Shown here: piece by piece, positions 1 to 13,086 of the stretch
How the letters are laid out: each line of letters starts with the position of its first letter
How positions within the stretch are numbered: position 1 is the first letter of the stretch
NCBI GenBank assembly: GCA_949987705.1
Contig: OX465281.1
Span: 1,466,001-1,530,000 of the forward strand
Source of the DNA: Thereva unica
Lineage: Eukaryota; Arthropoda; Insecta; Diptera; Therevidae
DNA: 64,000 nt
Reading direction: 5' to 3'
Program-made: the position numbers and the translations under genes
Notes under the pieces: generated by a model
Databases searched by the model: none
Seen by the model: the letters and a program-made list of their open reading frames with translations, nothing else
Told to the model about the DNA's origin: nothing

Positions 1-3000
1 CGCTGCAAGACCACGACCGCGTTGCTTGATTAATAAATTATCTCGCAAATGTCCGAAGAAAGCGCACTAAATGCACTGCACGATCGTTCCAACAAGCTCT
101 TACGACAATTACGACATCTGGCGGTGATTAGGTGTCCGTTTTGCTTAACTAACGACATCGTTGCCTTGATGCTTAATTTTCTTGGAGGAGAAGAAGGCTC
201 CTAGACAAGGAAGTGATCCCCAATTTGCGTTCGCTGATTAAAATTGTCACCTGTTTCGGATAATCTTTGATTAATACAGCGCAGCGATGCTGGTAATTGG
301 CTTTTTACTCCAGTTGATGGTTCCGCATTAATTATATTCACGTTCCGCAAAACTAATTACACGAGATTATTATTCAAGAATTTTATGATAAGGTTTAGCG
401 CATTTGAGCCCTGTCACGTTCGCAGCGAAGGAAACATTTTGGGTAAGCACCATTTTGCAACACTGGAATTCTTGCTTAGGTGCAGGGGCCGCATATTGAC
501 AGACTTAATAATAGACTGCAATCAGAGAGTTTTGTTCTATTGGTGAAAAGTTCAGACTGTTCCGAATTAAACGGATATCCCATAACGCTTGGACCACTTG
601 CTAACCTATCCAAAAGACATCTCCACAATCTCACTGAATTGTAGAAAGAAACTTTCTTGGTACTAGGATAACCAGGTCGTCTGTATAGGTTGCAGAAGCG
701 TGATAAGCAGTCTGCGACTTTTAATTTACTTTTTCTCAGAAACACCTTTGACATTGACATGGCAGTTGTAGTAGGATTCTTGTATATTTCATGAAAGTTG
801 TAACGAATTTATGTTAAGTCGAACCATAGTATTTGAAACAAATTAGGTAATGCTACACCTGGCTTCGGCAATGCCCGTAGACTGAGAAAATCCGGGTTTG
901 TACCTAGAAACTAAGGTGGATTTACATATCTGACAACTTTCCGTCTCGCCGTATCACAGCTGATCATTTCTGCCGCAAATTTTTAATACGCGTTTTACAT
1001 TTGTGACGAATTCTGTCGCAGCCAAAATTTCGTTCAGCCCTCCGCCGTCGCAAGATGTCGCCGAGATTGTTTCCTATTGGTCGAAATTGTAAAAAAGAGC
1101 GACGCGACAGAAAAATATTGGATATGTAAATCCTCCTTAAGTTGTACTGTACCGTAAGTTCACCGTTGGCACCTTCTGACGTAAACTTGAATTAGCAACC
1201 CAAAAGGCGAGGTCAACAACGTTATTTTTGACTATCACCTACTAGCTAACCAGGACGGCTTGGCTTATCCACAACACAAGAAGAAGACGAGCACCGGAAC
1301 ACGGGACGGACCCCGAAAGAATATTGCTAGAATACGGCAACCATCGCGGGACCTTGGCCCATACAGGCGTTAACCAAAGCCCGAAAAGGCACACTAGGTA
1401 GCTCCGTTCTGGAAGACTTAAAAAATCTTCGGACAAGCGGTCGAGGGGACTGATAAACTTTCTAAACTTCACAGGATGATTTTAACTATCCACCAAAGTC
1501 GGTTAAACAAGCACCAAACCTTAGGTACACGAGATAGAGGCATCAAAACGGAGCGACGACGCGTTAATTGGACCTCTTTTAGCCCTACACCTAACCTAAC
1601 GATGAACCACACGCGATGCTTTCATTAATCAACGTTTTACATCTCCAGTTTAATATTGAAAGTTGATGGTCTCGCATTAACTCCCTAAAAACCCAACTTC
1701 GAGCAATTTATGGCGGCTTAATTGCCATCCGTAAATTGTCCAGCCTTCAAAGTTTCCTGTCCCCAATATCACCATACAAATTACATAAAATCTGCATTTT
1801 CAATCTACTTCTGCATAACTCAGCAGCAAATTACCGAGATATCAGCTGTAATCTAAAATATTCGAAGCAATTATCTCTACTTAATTCCATATCTTCAATT
1901 TTGGCAGATGTTCATGTGAGTCCCCACGTAGCTCGACAGCACCGCTCGCTTCTACTAGATTCCGCTGCAGCGATGGTGAGCCAGAAAAGAGGCATTCCAC
2001 GACTGCGATCAGTATTTGAATAATCCTTGGCTGTCATCGGCGAATTAATCGATCCGAGCGAGAGGAGAAACGACATCGAAACCCGTTGATCGCCAGTTCC
2101 GTGAAGTGCAAGCGAACCGATCACGGGAGCGCACAATCCGATCACCGATCACTTACAACGAAAGCCATTCGCTTTACGATCGCACTACGCACTCCGTAAT
2201 GGGCGCGATCTATTTTAATTTGACGCAACTATCGCCTAGAGCTGGTCGGTTTGTCGCTTCGCGCCGCGCAATCCATTTCGGTTATATCGACCGATTGATA
2301 CTCGCCAATTAATTGGCCGCGGTGATCCTCTAGGCAGCATCGTTCGTGACTGCAACGAGACGGAATTGGTTATCGGCTATCGTGGAAGTGACTGCGTCTC
2401 TCGACAGGCCATTCCTTGGATGTGTTTTAAAACAGATCATATTAAAATGCTAATTAGCACCCAGACCTTAGTCGCTTGGTCAATGCCAGCGCACGCATGG
2501 ACGCCCCCCGATCGTACAACTAATCGCTTAGGCAGAACAGATCGCGAGCACCTTTCCTAATGTTAATGGCTGCGAGATTTGTAACGCGAGCGACAACCGC
2601 TTGGGCAATGCTATTGTTGCATTCTTGGGTGTAGTGCTCCTTGCGTTATGCTAATGGCGGAGCGTTTGCTTAATAATTTTTAAAGTGCAGAACTGTGTTG
2701 TGGCGGCCATAAGTGCTGTGGGGGCATATCGGAATCGGACATTGCTTAATTGAGCGACGGATTTCAATTAGAGACGATCGAATGAGCACCAGAAATGTTG
2801 GCTCGATACAAATTGGTGCAGTCCTCGGATATTTTGTCAGTTTGTTGCGTTGCGGGGTCGTTGAGACTTTTCAAGGATAAACATAGTCAATGGGGCAAGA
2901 AATTTTGAAAAGGGTGAAGCATTTCTGTTTCGTTTTAGTTTGACATGAAAGGAATTGTTTGGAACTTTGAGGCCGATGGTTATTTTTTAGGAATTAGTTG

Positions 3001-4888
3001 ATACTGGCTCGGAAAGTCGCCTTTTACGGGATTTTTCTTTTTAGCACTTAATTACTAGGATCTTTTCACTACAACTTAATACCAATCCATACAAGGAATG
3101 AATGATTATCGGTTAGGTCGGCTCTTCTCAATCCTCGCGTAAATATTGCAACAAAGTTTAAATTTTCAGATAGAAATCAGATTTGTTTGACGAACTGGAA
3201 CGAAAGGCATCAGAGCTCAATTTGTCTTCTTATGCCACATTCAAAGCTGTTGCAAATCCGATTTAAATTAAACCTGGTCCGGCAAATGTTCACTGAGCAA
3301 CCTGTCCCTGAAAATGAATCCTCTCATCTCGAGTCCAGCGAGAAGCAATTAATCTTCTCAACAACTTTGTTAGCCCATGTCCAAGTATCAAAATTCTCGC
3401 ACTCAAGACGCAGCCAGCAAGACGTCGTCTTCGGTAAATGCAAATTAAATAACGTTAACTTCAGTCGGTGGCCAAGTAAAAAGACGCCGACCGATGTCAA
3501 GTTGAAGATGAAACTTCCAGGAACGTACAGCGCATGCGTAGCTTTCTTTCATTGCGAGACGTCGTAAAATTGCATCTTTTAGATGAAGCGACTTGAAGCA
3601 ACTTGTCAATCTCAATTGAAACGAATCGGACGTGCAGAGGTTTCAAAAAATTTCGTTTTGAGTGGAAAGCGCAGCCGCGGAGGCCATGTTCATGTTGACC
3701 AAGAAGAGGACAGAAGTGGTGAATTTAGAACGTCATGGAGCTTTGAGGTGGTTAAAGTTTTGTTGAAAATATTTTTAATTGCGAACAATTTCTGCATTTT
3801 AACTTTGTCATGTCGCCTTTCGAATATGTATTATATGTATATGCACGTAACGCCTTTGTTCCTTATTTACGTAACCAAAATCAATGGAAGCTCTCAGGGC
3901 ATTTCCAATTGGCAATGCATAACACTGAATTCCCTTTACTCTCCCCACGCATTTACGCTCATGCCCATGATTTGCACAAAGGCTCAATCTAATGTGCCCA
4001 GCACTTATTCGTCCATTAAATACCGGAAGAAACAGTCAAATTCGACGCGGTCTCCTCGCTCGGCGAAATCTTTTCACCTGCGGGCGCTAAAAAGTCACTT
4101 CCATCGAAAATTAAAATCCCGTCAAAAGTCCGCAAATGTTTTCAGGCATTGGCGGCGGCATGCGGCATCTTTTAGAAAACTGCTGACATTAGATTGAAAA
4201 TGCCTGCGCCGCTCGCAGTAATTAATCTGAAGGTGCCACTTAAACAGAGGATCGTCTCTACTTCATTAGCTGCGTCGCTCTTTGTCGGGGGACCGTCTTT
4301 CAGGCTGAAGGCTTCTTATTTTCTAGCATGAAAAGAAAAGTTGAGCAGTCGCCATCATAATATTTTTGAAAGCCCCCAATTGTATTCATAGATGGGGCTT
4401 GCTTCGCGCTGTCATTCTCGATTCGCGTTTAATTCCTAATTCGTAAGTGAATTATGCAATGGGCGGATTCTTGTGGCGGAGCGCCCCGGTTCAGCCAGTT
4501 GTTTGGCATCCTCAATGCGAAAAACAATCAAAATATTGTCCGCCTCACATTAGCATTCAGCGGTGGAGCAGGTATGTGCTCCAATGCGCGCAGTTTTTAA
4601 AGGTGAACATTTTTGTGTGATTTATTGCCTGTGATTAAAACAATTTGTGTCCTATTTTAGATGGAGCACCTTCAATATTGGCGCTTTTTTGAATGAACAT
4701 TTCAGGTCATTTAGGCACGCCTCGGGCTTTAGAGGTTTTTCGGCTTTGGCAAATGTCAGATGTGGTTAAAGTGGTCAATGTTGCGCCAATGTATGGACCA
4801 TTTAGCGTTACGAAAACTTAAGTATTCGATCAACGTTTCAACAATTGAATTTTTTATTTTAGTGATCGTTTAAGACGATCGATAAAAA
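1..4888. other. Gene-less stretch at left edge
   Basis: I see no supported gene here. The open frames are short, lack domain signatures, and are not joined by plausible splice sites. Since the Corin-like gene at 8.3 kb begins with an internal exon (preceded by a splice acceptor), this stretch may be part of its 5' intron or upstream region; that is inference. No transposon coding remnant or terminal repeat was recognised in this part. Confidence 0.4.
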
Positions 4889-5076
4889 ATGGAAGAGGAA
4901 AGTGTTTGCGATTATTGTAATTCTTTAGTTAAGGCCTCGAAACTCAGAAAGTAAGCAATCACCCTATAAACGTACATCTTTAATTCTTCGTTCTAAAACT
5001 TCTAAATCTTAATACTTTATTCTGCTCTAGATTTAATAAACATACAGTGGCCGAGTTTATATCGGGACCACTTTAG
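4889..5076 (+). CDS. Possible two-exon micro-gene, 35 aa
   Basis: An ATG at 4889 opens a short frame that ends at a good donor (AA|gtaagc, exon 4889-4950). It continues in phase after a pyrimidine-rich acceptor (ctctag, exon 5031-5076) to a TAG. The predicted 35-residue protein begins MEEESVCDYCNSL and so has one CxxC pair but no second pair. I recognise no family. It could be a genuine small gene, the decayed 5' end of a zinc-finger gene, or a chance ORF with chance splice sites. The 80-nt intron and matched phases are the only support, and no polyadenylation signal of its own is obvious. Confidence 0.22.
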
Positions 5077-6158
5077 AATTTCCTGACATATTAAAGGTGC
5101 CCCCCCCCCTTCCGCCCGTGAATTCTTGGTAAGTCCGTTAAGGCTTAGACCGCCGGTAACTTATTTGAGAGGGACAAGACTGACAAAATGAGATATCAAG
5201 CGTTCGTTGAAGTGTGGAAAACACTCCAAATCATAAGGATGGCAGAAATTACAGCTACTCGCTAAGGGAGAGTTCCAAAAATAAAGAAACTTCGACAAGG
5301 AGGTCAAAGAGTGGCGAGGTGTGAAACCACTTTTAAATGGTTTGGTTGGTTCAAGTGGCTAGGCCCGCATACTCTGTGCTGACCTCCACTTAGCGCATTT
5401 GCTTCGTTTCGATTCTACCAGATGGCGTTGTGGTTTCTTCTTCTTCTTTCCACCCTTGACCGAATTAGAATCTTATTTTTGTCTGCATTTACTTGCAGCC
5501 CTTTATGCTCCTTCTTCTAATTCCGTGAATATTTCTCTAAAGTATGACGGGGATCTGGCATGGCAGTTTATGTCGTCGGCGTATCCTGCCAATTGTTTTG
5601 ATTTATTAAGCAGGGTTACGTTCGCATCAATGTTTACTTTGCGAATTACTCCTCCTAGGCAGAGATTAAATAGCATACATTAAGCCTTTCTTGACTGGGG
5701 AGGACTCCGGCAATTCTCCTTGTATTCTGACTATACACCTTGTATTTTCCATTGTCATTACAGAGCTGTATAGGACTCTGTAACACTGTTTCCTCCTCGG
5801 ACGAACCTAAAAAATTAAAACAAAATTAGTCAGGAAAAATGAACACGATCCATAAAAATACTCACCTATGTGGTAGTACCAGCAGATGCAGTTCTCAGGA
5901 TCCGCCTCACTCCAGTTGGCCCTCAAAAATACCTAAAATAAATAAAAACAAACAAGAACTAGTAAATAGATATAAACAAGAAAACTATACTTGCCCGATA
6001 AAAGTCTAGTTGACAAACAGGGCCGAACAGCAGAATCACAATTAAATACCGGCGCACAGCGTACATGGTTACGATCGTCAATCGGTTCCCAAGATGGCCT
6101 GGGGCTGGCACCATTCGGGACATATCTGCTTCTACAGTGGCAAAACACTACATCCCAC

Positions 6159-6169
6159 GGTTCGAATCC
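6159..6169 (+). promoter_or_regulatory. Pol III box B-like motif (possible tRNA-derived SINE)
   Basis: GGTTCGAATCC is a perfect Pol III internal B box. About 60 nt upstream lies a G-rich stretch that only weakly resembles an A box, and no tRNA cloverleaf can be drawn. It is best read as the remnant of a tRNA-derived SINE; a chance match is possible. Confidence 0.3.
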
Positions 6170-6620
6170 TACAATCAGAATCTGAGGCTCCTCAACTGAT
6201 CAGCAGATCTCATATCTTGCACGTCTTTATTGACAGACTTAAGTTAGCCAGACGAAGCGTAGCCAAAAAGGACAGTACATTTCCGATACACCTTATGCTC
6301 GGACCGGGATATGTGCGACTGTACTACAATTTAATATCGAAGTTACGTAACCCACAGAACTAAGTAGGTATATCTCCAAAGCAGTCTCTAAACTTTATTT
6401 CGTACGGAACCTTTCTACAATGTATAAAATTTGGCAGAACCCAACGATGAATAAATAAAATAATATATGATATATGTATATATATTTATCCATTAATATA
6501 TGTTAAAACGTTTTTATTAGTTCGCTTTCTTGTCGGTCTGTTTGTCCGGTACATATCTTGCAATCGATTGAATACTGCCGATTACCCGATCACCCTGATC
6601 CATTAGATCCATGTTAGATC

Positions 6621-6960
6621 CATGGCGGCCGTCTCAAGAGGGCGGATTACTGTTTCTTCGCGGAACAAATTTTGCAATCAATTTTTCAAATACTTCCGGA
6701 TATCCTATCATGATGAAATTTTGCCTACAGCTTTAGCTCCGATGACAATGCAATATGGTATACTCAATATGCCTTCAGATCCATGGCGGCAGTCTCAGGA
6801 GGGCGGATTGTAATATTCTTCACAACCCCTTCGAAATGGGTATCAAATGAAAGAATATGATAAGTAGAACACCATAAGCGATATAGTATACTCAATATAT
6901 CGTTTGGCCCATGGCAGCCAACTCAAGAGGGCGGATTACCATTTTCTTCACAACCCCCTC
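6621..6960 (+). repeat. Three diverged direct repeats
   Basis: Near-identical cores (CATGGCGGC-GTCTCAAGAGGGCGGATT type) recur at about 6621, 6782 and 6909. The second and third copies are also followed by CTTCACAACCCC-TCGA-ATGGG. Spacing is uneven (about 160 and 128 bp), so this is a degenerate tandem array or fragments of one repeat family, not a clean satellite. Confidence 0.6.
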
Positions 6961-8318
6961 GACATGGGAATATGGAATGGCCGCCAAAATGTTACGCGGC
7001 GTGACGTAGATCAAATTTCAAGGAAGAAGGGCCACTCGCACTTTCTGATTAGTAAGAACGCGTTAAATGGCCGGCGCAGCGCCAGTGAGTCTGCGAATGT
7101 ATTTTCGCTTCGGCGCTGGTGACACGGAACCCTAAAATTTTTTCGTGGATTCGTAAGGTTCCGCGGAACCCACTTTGGGAATCACTGCTCGAAAGCTTTG
7201 GAGCACCTCATCATGATCAACGTTCAGCGGATTGTGGCAAGCCAAACCTCGGTCGTTTCCGTCTACTTCCATCAGACGTCAAAAAGTGAATACACGATCG
7301 TCGCCGAATCAAAGCAATAATAAGAATCTAGGAGCCACCCTCTATACTACCGATCTGTTGTGATATTAAAGGTATGGTGCGACGTCCGGGAGTAAGCCTG
7401 TTTTGAAGGATGGAAGTGGATAAGATAGGTTAAGAGCCTGAGAGTGAACTAATCGATTTTTGCCCGTTTTCAATAAGAAAGCAATGACTTCATCCTACAG
7501 AACACACAACAAAGCCTTTGATTAACAGCACCAATCCCTCATTATATCCCCATGGACGACTAATCAACCCTCCATTTCCTTCACTACAAATCCCATTAAC
7601 AAATCGATCTGCACAGTTTCTCATTAGCCGCAGCAAGGCACATAAATACGAAATGGACGCCTCACTGCACCAAGCCCACTTCAACCATCGCGCTCCTCAA
7701 TCTTCCCACAAAACGTTTCCCTTGAATCCCAAAAAACCCATCCGAAACGGAACAAATGGAGAACCGCATCTGCTCCCACCCTCCGCGATCTCGAATTTTG
7801 ATAAATTAAGCAATTATAATAGGAAATCGCTTAAGATCTCGGATAATCCGCGTCTCTTTGATGCGCGATTAATTTCCGAATGCTAAGCAGCCCAGTGCGC
7901 AGCGGACTCTTCACGTATTTCAGGGGCGTCCGACTCAACGCTTTCTCGGCGAATTTTGTTTATCTTTTGTTCACTTTGTTTTTGTTTTTTGCCTCTTCGC
8001 TAGCCACTCATTTATCTTGGCGCTTTTTATCTTGTTATCCAACCGTTCTACATTGCGCATGCGATCAATTGGCGAATGGAAGCCGCCGCAAAAAACGACT
8101 GCGGTAGACAAATAAAGTTTGAAGTCCGCGCCACGATCAGTGATTGGCATTTTTGGGTTGGACGATCGTCGAGTGCCCTGGACACAGTGGCGCTGACGCA
8201 ACACCTTCACGCTTTTAGTGTAATAACAAGCAAGCGGTAATCGATTGCGGAGTTTTAAACTAATGCAGTAAACCAATTTGTATTTTTTTGGCTAATTACA
8301 TTTTCGTTTCTTTTTTAG

Positions 8319-11300
8319 GGCACGCATCCCGACTCCCTGTATCGCATCCCCTCCAGAATACAGAGCTCATCGAATGGAAGTTCCATTAACAGCAGCCACC
8401 ACATAAACTTCTGGAAGGCCGGTTCCGAGTCTCCTATTACGTCGTCAGCTAGAGACTCTAGGACAAGACGTCAAGAAATCTTTAGGCATCTCAAGGACTT
8501 TTGGAAGTACGCCAAATGGCCGCTCTTACTAATAATACTTTGCATATTCCTTGGCTGTCTGATCCTCTACCTAATCACAGAGCAGCAGCCACCAGCACCG
8601 GAGGATCAAGTGATCGTGGTGAATGTTTCCACTCTTCAGGAGCCAAGGGGTTTGATTGGCAATCCCCAAGCAATCGACAACAACAGCTTAGAAGAAGATG
8701 ACGACGGAGAGCCTGACGACAGTACCGAACAGCAAGACGAGGTTTTAACTATCTACATGCGCAATCCTAAAGTTACAACGACTGAACGACCCAGATCTAC
8801 AGAGTCAGTTCTCCTAACCACCGTTGAAGAAGTAGGTACCACTGAAACGATGACCGAAACCACACCGAAGCCCCACTTTACCAGCCCAGTTCCCGTGCGA
8901 AATACTCAAATTTTAAGGATAACTACTCAAAGTGGGCTCAAATTCGATGATGACTACATACCAACTACTGAAAGTCTAGATAAAGACAAAAACCCTCAAG
9001 ACCCGACCAAGGAAACTCTCCACATAATCGGATTTACGTCCGGCCATCAAAACAACTTCGGCATTCCGATTGAAGAAGACGAGAGGATCTTGAAGATGCT
9101 AAATGAGGAGCTGCTCAGATACGAGCAGAATGAGGCAAGTTTAATTCAATTCTCACTTTTCAGCTCAATCAGTATAGAGACGTTCTAATGCATTTCAGAC
9201 CAACCACTCCGCAGACCATTCAACGACAGATGCCAGTATTTACAAGACGCGGGTGTCACCGACTCTTCCGGTTATTTTCCATAGGGAAAGCACAACTGAG
9301 GAGACCACCGAGGTTCTGAACGTGACCGACGTGGGAATCTGCGAGTCGACATCGCTGGCAATTTGCAGAGGGATTCTCCATTATGATTTGACGACGTCCA
9401 GAGCACGGAAGAAACTGAATTCCCTTGAATTGGAGCATTTCCGGTACCTTTTCGAGTCGAAATGCTCGGCAAGGGCCGCTGAGTTTGTTTGTTCAGCTTT
9501 GGAGCCGGAATGTCGACCTACGCAAATGGGGATATTACAGCCCTGTAAAAGGATATGCAAATGTAAGATAAATAATTATTCAAGGAGAAACGAAGTTATT
9601 TAGTTGTTAAGAGAGTACTTTCATGGAAATGATGGCCCCACTAGGAAAGATCGTTCGATCGTTAATCGTTGCAGAAGTTCTGTTACAATTGCTGAACACA
9701 GAGACGTACCAAGCTAAAGTAGCGCCCATGGCAAACACTGAAATGATCCCCTAATTTAAATTATTTTTACAATAAAATTTCATTGCTAAGAAGAGTAAGA
9801 TCAGTCGATTCCGCCACACCAGACTAGTCCGCTTGGCAGACTCCAACAGTTTTCAGTGCTCCTTTTCGGGCACACAATAATTTTGGTAGTTCTATTTACA
9901 TGCTAGACCAAACAATGTTCTGCAGTCAGTATTTCCGAACTCCTGTAACAACCAGGAGCTCAAACACAACCCAACTAGCATTTAAAGGGGACATGCCTCA
10001 TGCAGCGTGTGGGCCCCATGTAGGCAAATGAAGGGCATGCCGAAAGACGGATTTTCCCGTAGGTTCCCTATGAGGATCCTCTGTGGCAAATAAGAGGCAT
10101 ACCGAAAGAGGGCTTTTCCCTTAGATTCCTCATGAGCATCACACAAAGATAAATTTGCGATACTAATGTGAGGTATGCCCTATCAGTTTCTGATAAGGGT
10201 CCTATGATGCAAACCTCACTACAAATGAAATGGGGCAATCCCAACAATCCCGAATTTCTCAAAAATTTAAGCCTCTATCTTCCAAACAAGATGGGGCGAA
10301 ACGTTAGATGCCCCTTTTGGGCTTCAAAGGACCCATTCTGCACCCCCTCAAAATGGTAATCGGGACGGTCTATCGTATCGTCGTTCAGAAATCTCTAAAT
10401 TGCTATTAAGTTATATTATCCTCGATCCCTTCCTTCGAACCAACCTTGTTACTAGACATTGCACCATGACAAGTACGACATAACGGTCTAGTAGTACAAA
10501 GTGTGACTCCTAAATTTGGACTTTCATTCTATTCCACGTTCCATTTATTTCTTCCATTTGTCAATAAGAACGACGTGCATCTTTACACAATTAAATTTTC
10601 AGCGAAAACAGTTTTGTACTGAACAGTAGAGATGAATCGGATTTACACGAGGCAGTACATTTTTCGCTTACACGATGGTTACTTGTACTGAAACCACAAT
10701 TATTTTTAAATGTCCCGGTACCAAAAATAACATACTATTGATATATGACCGTGTATCGACATAAATGAGGCTGATGAAATGAGTTTATTCGAGGGGCCTC
10801 CTTTTTCTTTTCAGCCAGTACAATGTCATACTTCAAATGAGGAGAGGTGCCATTTTAATACCAAAATGACAAAACAAACAAATTGAAAACAAAAAAGAAA
10901 AAAATACTAGTGAAAAGCTTTTTTCGCGAGTTTGATTCCATCTGCCTGTTTAAACCATGCGCTCCAACGCCTGTGCCTCACGAACTTTGTGAATGAAGTG
11001 TGAAGTGGTATGGTACCTCTCATCCCCTCGTCCCTCTTCTTCCACAAAATATCGTGGAGCGCATGCGCTGAAGCCCTAATATGTATTGAACTGCCCCAGA
11101 GTAAGAGTAGGAGAGCACGAAACCTATGCCTCCACGATGCATATTTATATTTTACAACCACACCTCGCCTTCTTTATCCTCCCTTTTATATCGATACCCG
11201 CTCATATACCAGTAGGTGATTACTTTTGAACCGGGACATTTAAATAAATTGAGGCCTCAGTACAATTTATCATAGTGTAAGACACAAATGTACTGACGGC

Positions 11301-12678
11301 TCAACTCTAGCCTAGTGGCTTGTCGCTTAGACTAAACTGTTCAAAAAATTTAGGCGAGCATTCATTCTTCATATCTTCGTCCGAGGCATAATCGTTGTAC
11401 AGATTGTTCTATCAAATATTCTTCGATGGGGGGGGGGGGGGTTTAAATATTCGCTTTCATTTGTGCAAAGAATTTCTAAACAAGAAAAGCACTTTCATTA
11501 TTCATCTTCATCTTACAACAATCCGTGCATAGCACGGATCTTCAAGATTTCTACCATTTACTATCACCACAGGAACGTGTACGGTGTACGAAAGGACGAT
11601 ACCACAACGATTGTTCAAAAACTGTTATGTTCCTCACAAAAAGTTTTTTTTTATTTCTTTTAGCCATTTTAGAACCATGCGCAAGCATCATCGCAAGCTC
11701 AGAAATTCTTACGATGACATTCGATTGTGATCGTTACCCAGATTCCAGTGACAGAAACGTTTGCGAAGATCCGACGCGACGCGGCATTTGCAATGAAAAC
11801 GAGTTCAAATGTCTAGACTCATCCTGTATACCGCAACAATGGAAGTGTGACAACATCAAGGATTGCTCACTTGGAGAGGATGAGGACAATTGCCTGTTCT
11901 GCGAGCATGAGGAATTCCGCTGTAAGACCAATGACAAATGCATTCCAGACAAGTGGAGGTGTGATCAGTATGACGATTGCCCGGATGGTTCAGATGAGGC
12001 TGATTGCTATGACTATGAAGAGGACGCTGACGGTCCGGCGGATGAGTATCCAAATACGAGAATATATTCCTTCGCCAGCATCCAAGCTCCGGATAGTCCT
12101 AATAGTCGTCCGTATATCACAATTTCTGGCGAAGATAGGCTCAATGATGACGAGAAGAACGCCTATGAAACTACTAAAACCCATCCGTATGCGGCGTCGC
12201 CTATTGACAATTTCGACGAATTGAACTATAACCAAACGAATGAGGCTAAGGACGAGAGTGACGAGATTCAGACGGGCGAAGCTAGTGGACGGGTTGTTGT
12301 GGGTCTCCCAAAGAATATTGGTAAGTAGTGTTTGTCAGAAGAAGAATATTTCCTAATCGAACAACTTGCAGCAAACTTCCAGGACAGCAAAGAAATTATG
12401 ATGACCAGCGACTCGGAGACTGACTTCAAGTTTTCAGCAATGAATCGATCACTAGCAACAACAACAAGATCCAAGGACACCACTCAAGCGGTGCCGCATT
12501 GTCCCGAAAATCAGCTGAGGTGTGTGAGTGGTGACTGCATCTCTGTAACACAGATTTGCGACAGGGTAATAGTTGCATTTAATCAACTCAGCGATTTGTC
12601 TCATTGCACTATATTTTTCAGACGATAGATTGTCCCGACGGAGCCGACGAAGCGATGTGCGTTTACAAAGATCAGTAA
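8319..12678 (+). CDS. Corin: Corin-like type II membrane protein, 3' part, no protease domain
   Basis: Five exons are visible: 8319-9134, 9199-9562, 11664-12320, 12372-12565 and 12622-12678, giving 695 residues plus an unseen N-terminus. The order is: cytoplasmic stretch; one membrane segment (WPLLLIILCIFLGCLILYLI, about 8517-8576); a long acidic Ser/Thr-rich stalk; a cysteine-rich frizzled domain spanning exons 2-3 (including CRGIL, FVCSALEPEC and ILEPC); then three LDL-receptor class A repeats with calcium-binding DCxxGxDE-type ends. Type II topology with frizzled and LDLa modules is the architecture of Corin, a membrane serine protease that activates natriuretic peptide in vertebrates; insect relatives are less understood. 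Here the last exon ends with a stop just after the third LDLa, with a polyadenylation signal about 410 bp further on. No SRCR or trypsin-like sequence follows in the window. Intron 1 uses a GC donor. Identity is inferred from domain order. Confidence 0.8.
10023..10140 (+). repeat. Tandem duplication, ~62-bp unit, in Corin intron 2
   Basis: Two adjacent copies (10023-10084 and 10085-about 10140) share GGCAAAT, GGCAT-CCGAAAGA, TTTTCCC-TAG and TTCC-CATGAG-ATC blocks with scattered substitutions. It lies in the 2.1-kb intron between the two frizzled-domain exons. Confidence 0.65.
10376..10510 (+). mobile_element. LINE 3' untranslated tail fragment
   Basis: The stretch with TACTAGACATTG-ACCATG, GGTCTAGTAGTACAAAG and TGTGACTCCT matches the 3' end of the retrotransposon at 23.75-23.93 kb in the same order and strand. 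It is a 5'-truncated insertion in the Corin intron, lacking a visible poly(A) tail. Confidence 0.6.
10945..11076. mobile_element. Small palindromic element (MITE-like)
   Basis: The left edge CTGTTTAAACCATGCGCTCCA is mirrored by TGGAGCGCATGCGCTGAAG at the right edge, giving an inverted repeat around a CTCATC-rich centre. A related palindrome lies at 58.8 kb. It has no coding capacity and sits in the Corin intron. Confidence 0.4.
11428..11441 (+). repeat. Poly(G) run of 14
   Basis: An uninterrupted G homopolymer lies about 220 bp upstream of the third visible Corin exon. The length is prone to sequencing error; it may mark a G-quadruplex-prone spot. Confidence 0.8.
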
Positions 12679-13086
12679 AGCGAGCAAAGACGACGTCCAT
12701 CTTTGTGGTCACTGCCAGCATACCGCCAATAGTATTATTTTAGTAATATTCTTCAAGCCCACTTTAGACCTTGTGTAATATTTCGTAATAATTTCGGAGC
12801 ATTCCCGAAATTGTTATCTCAAAAAAATTTTGTTAACACATTTCGCTTCTACTGAATTTGATTTTTTATTCGCCGACACTTTTTCGGAACGTGTTTAAAT
12901 GTGATAACAGAAATTTTTGCTCTTTACACTTGAATTTTTTTGATAAATATGAGTTATTGTAAATAGGGATAAATATTCGAAGCCATTCTGTCACTTAAGA
13001 TATTCTCATGTTCACCAGTGTTCTTACTTTTTTTTGTTTTGTTACGTATAAATTTTAATGTACATATAAAAATTGGTTGTATATTA

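Larger units (their letters stand above)
5077..8318. other. Gene-less stretch upstream of first visible Corin exon
   Basis: No gene is supported. The stretch contains a run of C residues near 5101, a box-B-like Pol III motif at 6159-6169, and three diverged copies of a GC-containing repeat between 6.6 and 7.0 kb. A 122-codon open frame at 7518-7886 has no recognisable domain, and its composition is low-complexity rather than protein-like. The immediate upstream flank of 8319 is a pyrimidine-rich acceptor, so at least one upstream Corin exon must exist, here or beyond the left edge. Confidence 0.4.

Noticed and set aside
7518..7886. 122-codon frame upstream of Corin as a possible N-terminal exon
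   Set aside because: Composition is low-complexity, it ends in a stop without a usable donor in frame, and it does not join 8319 in phase.
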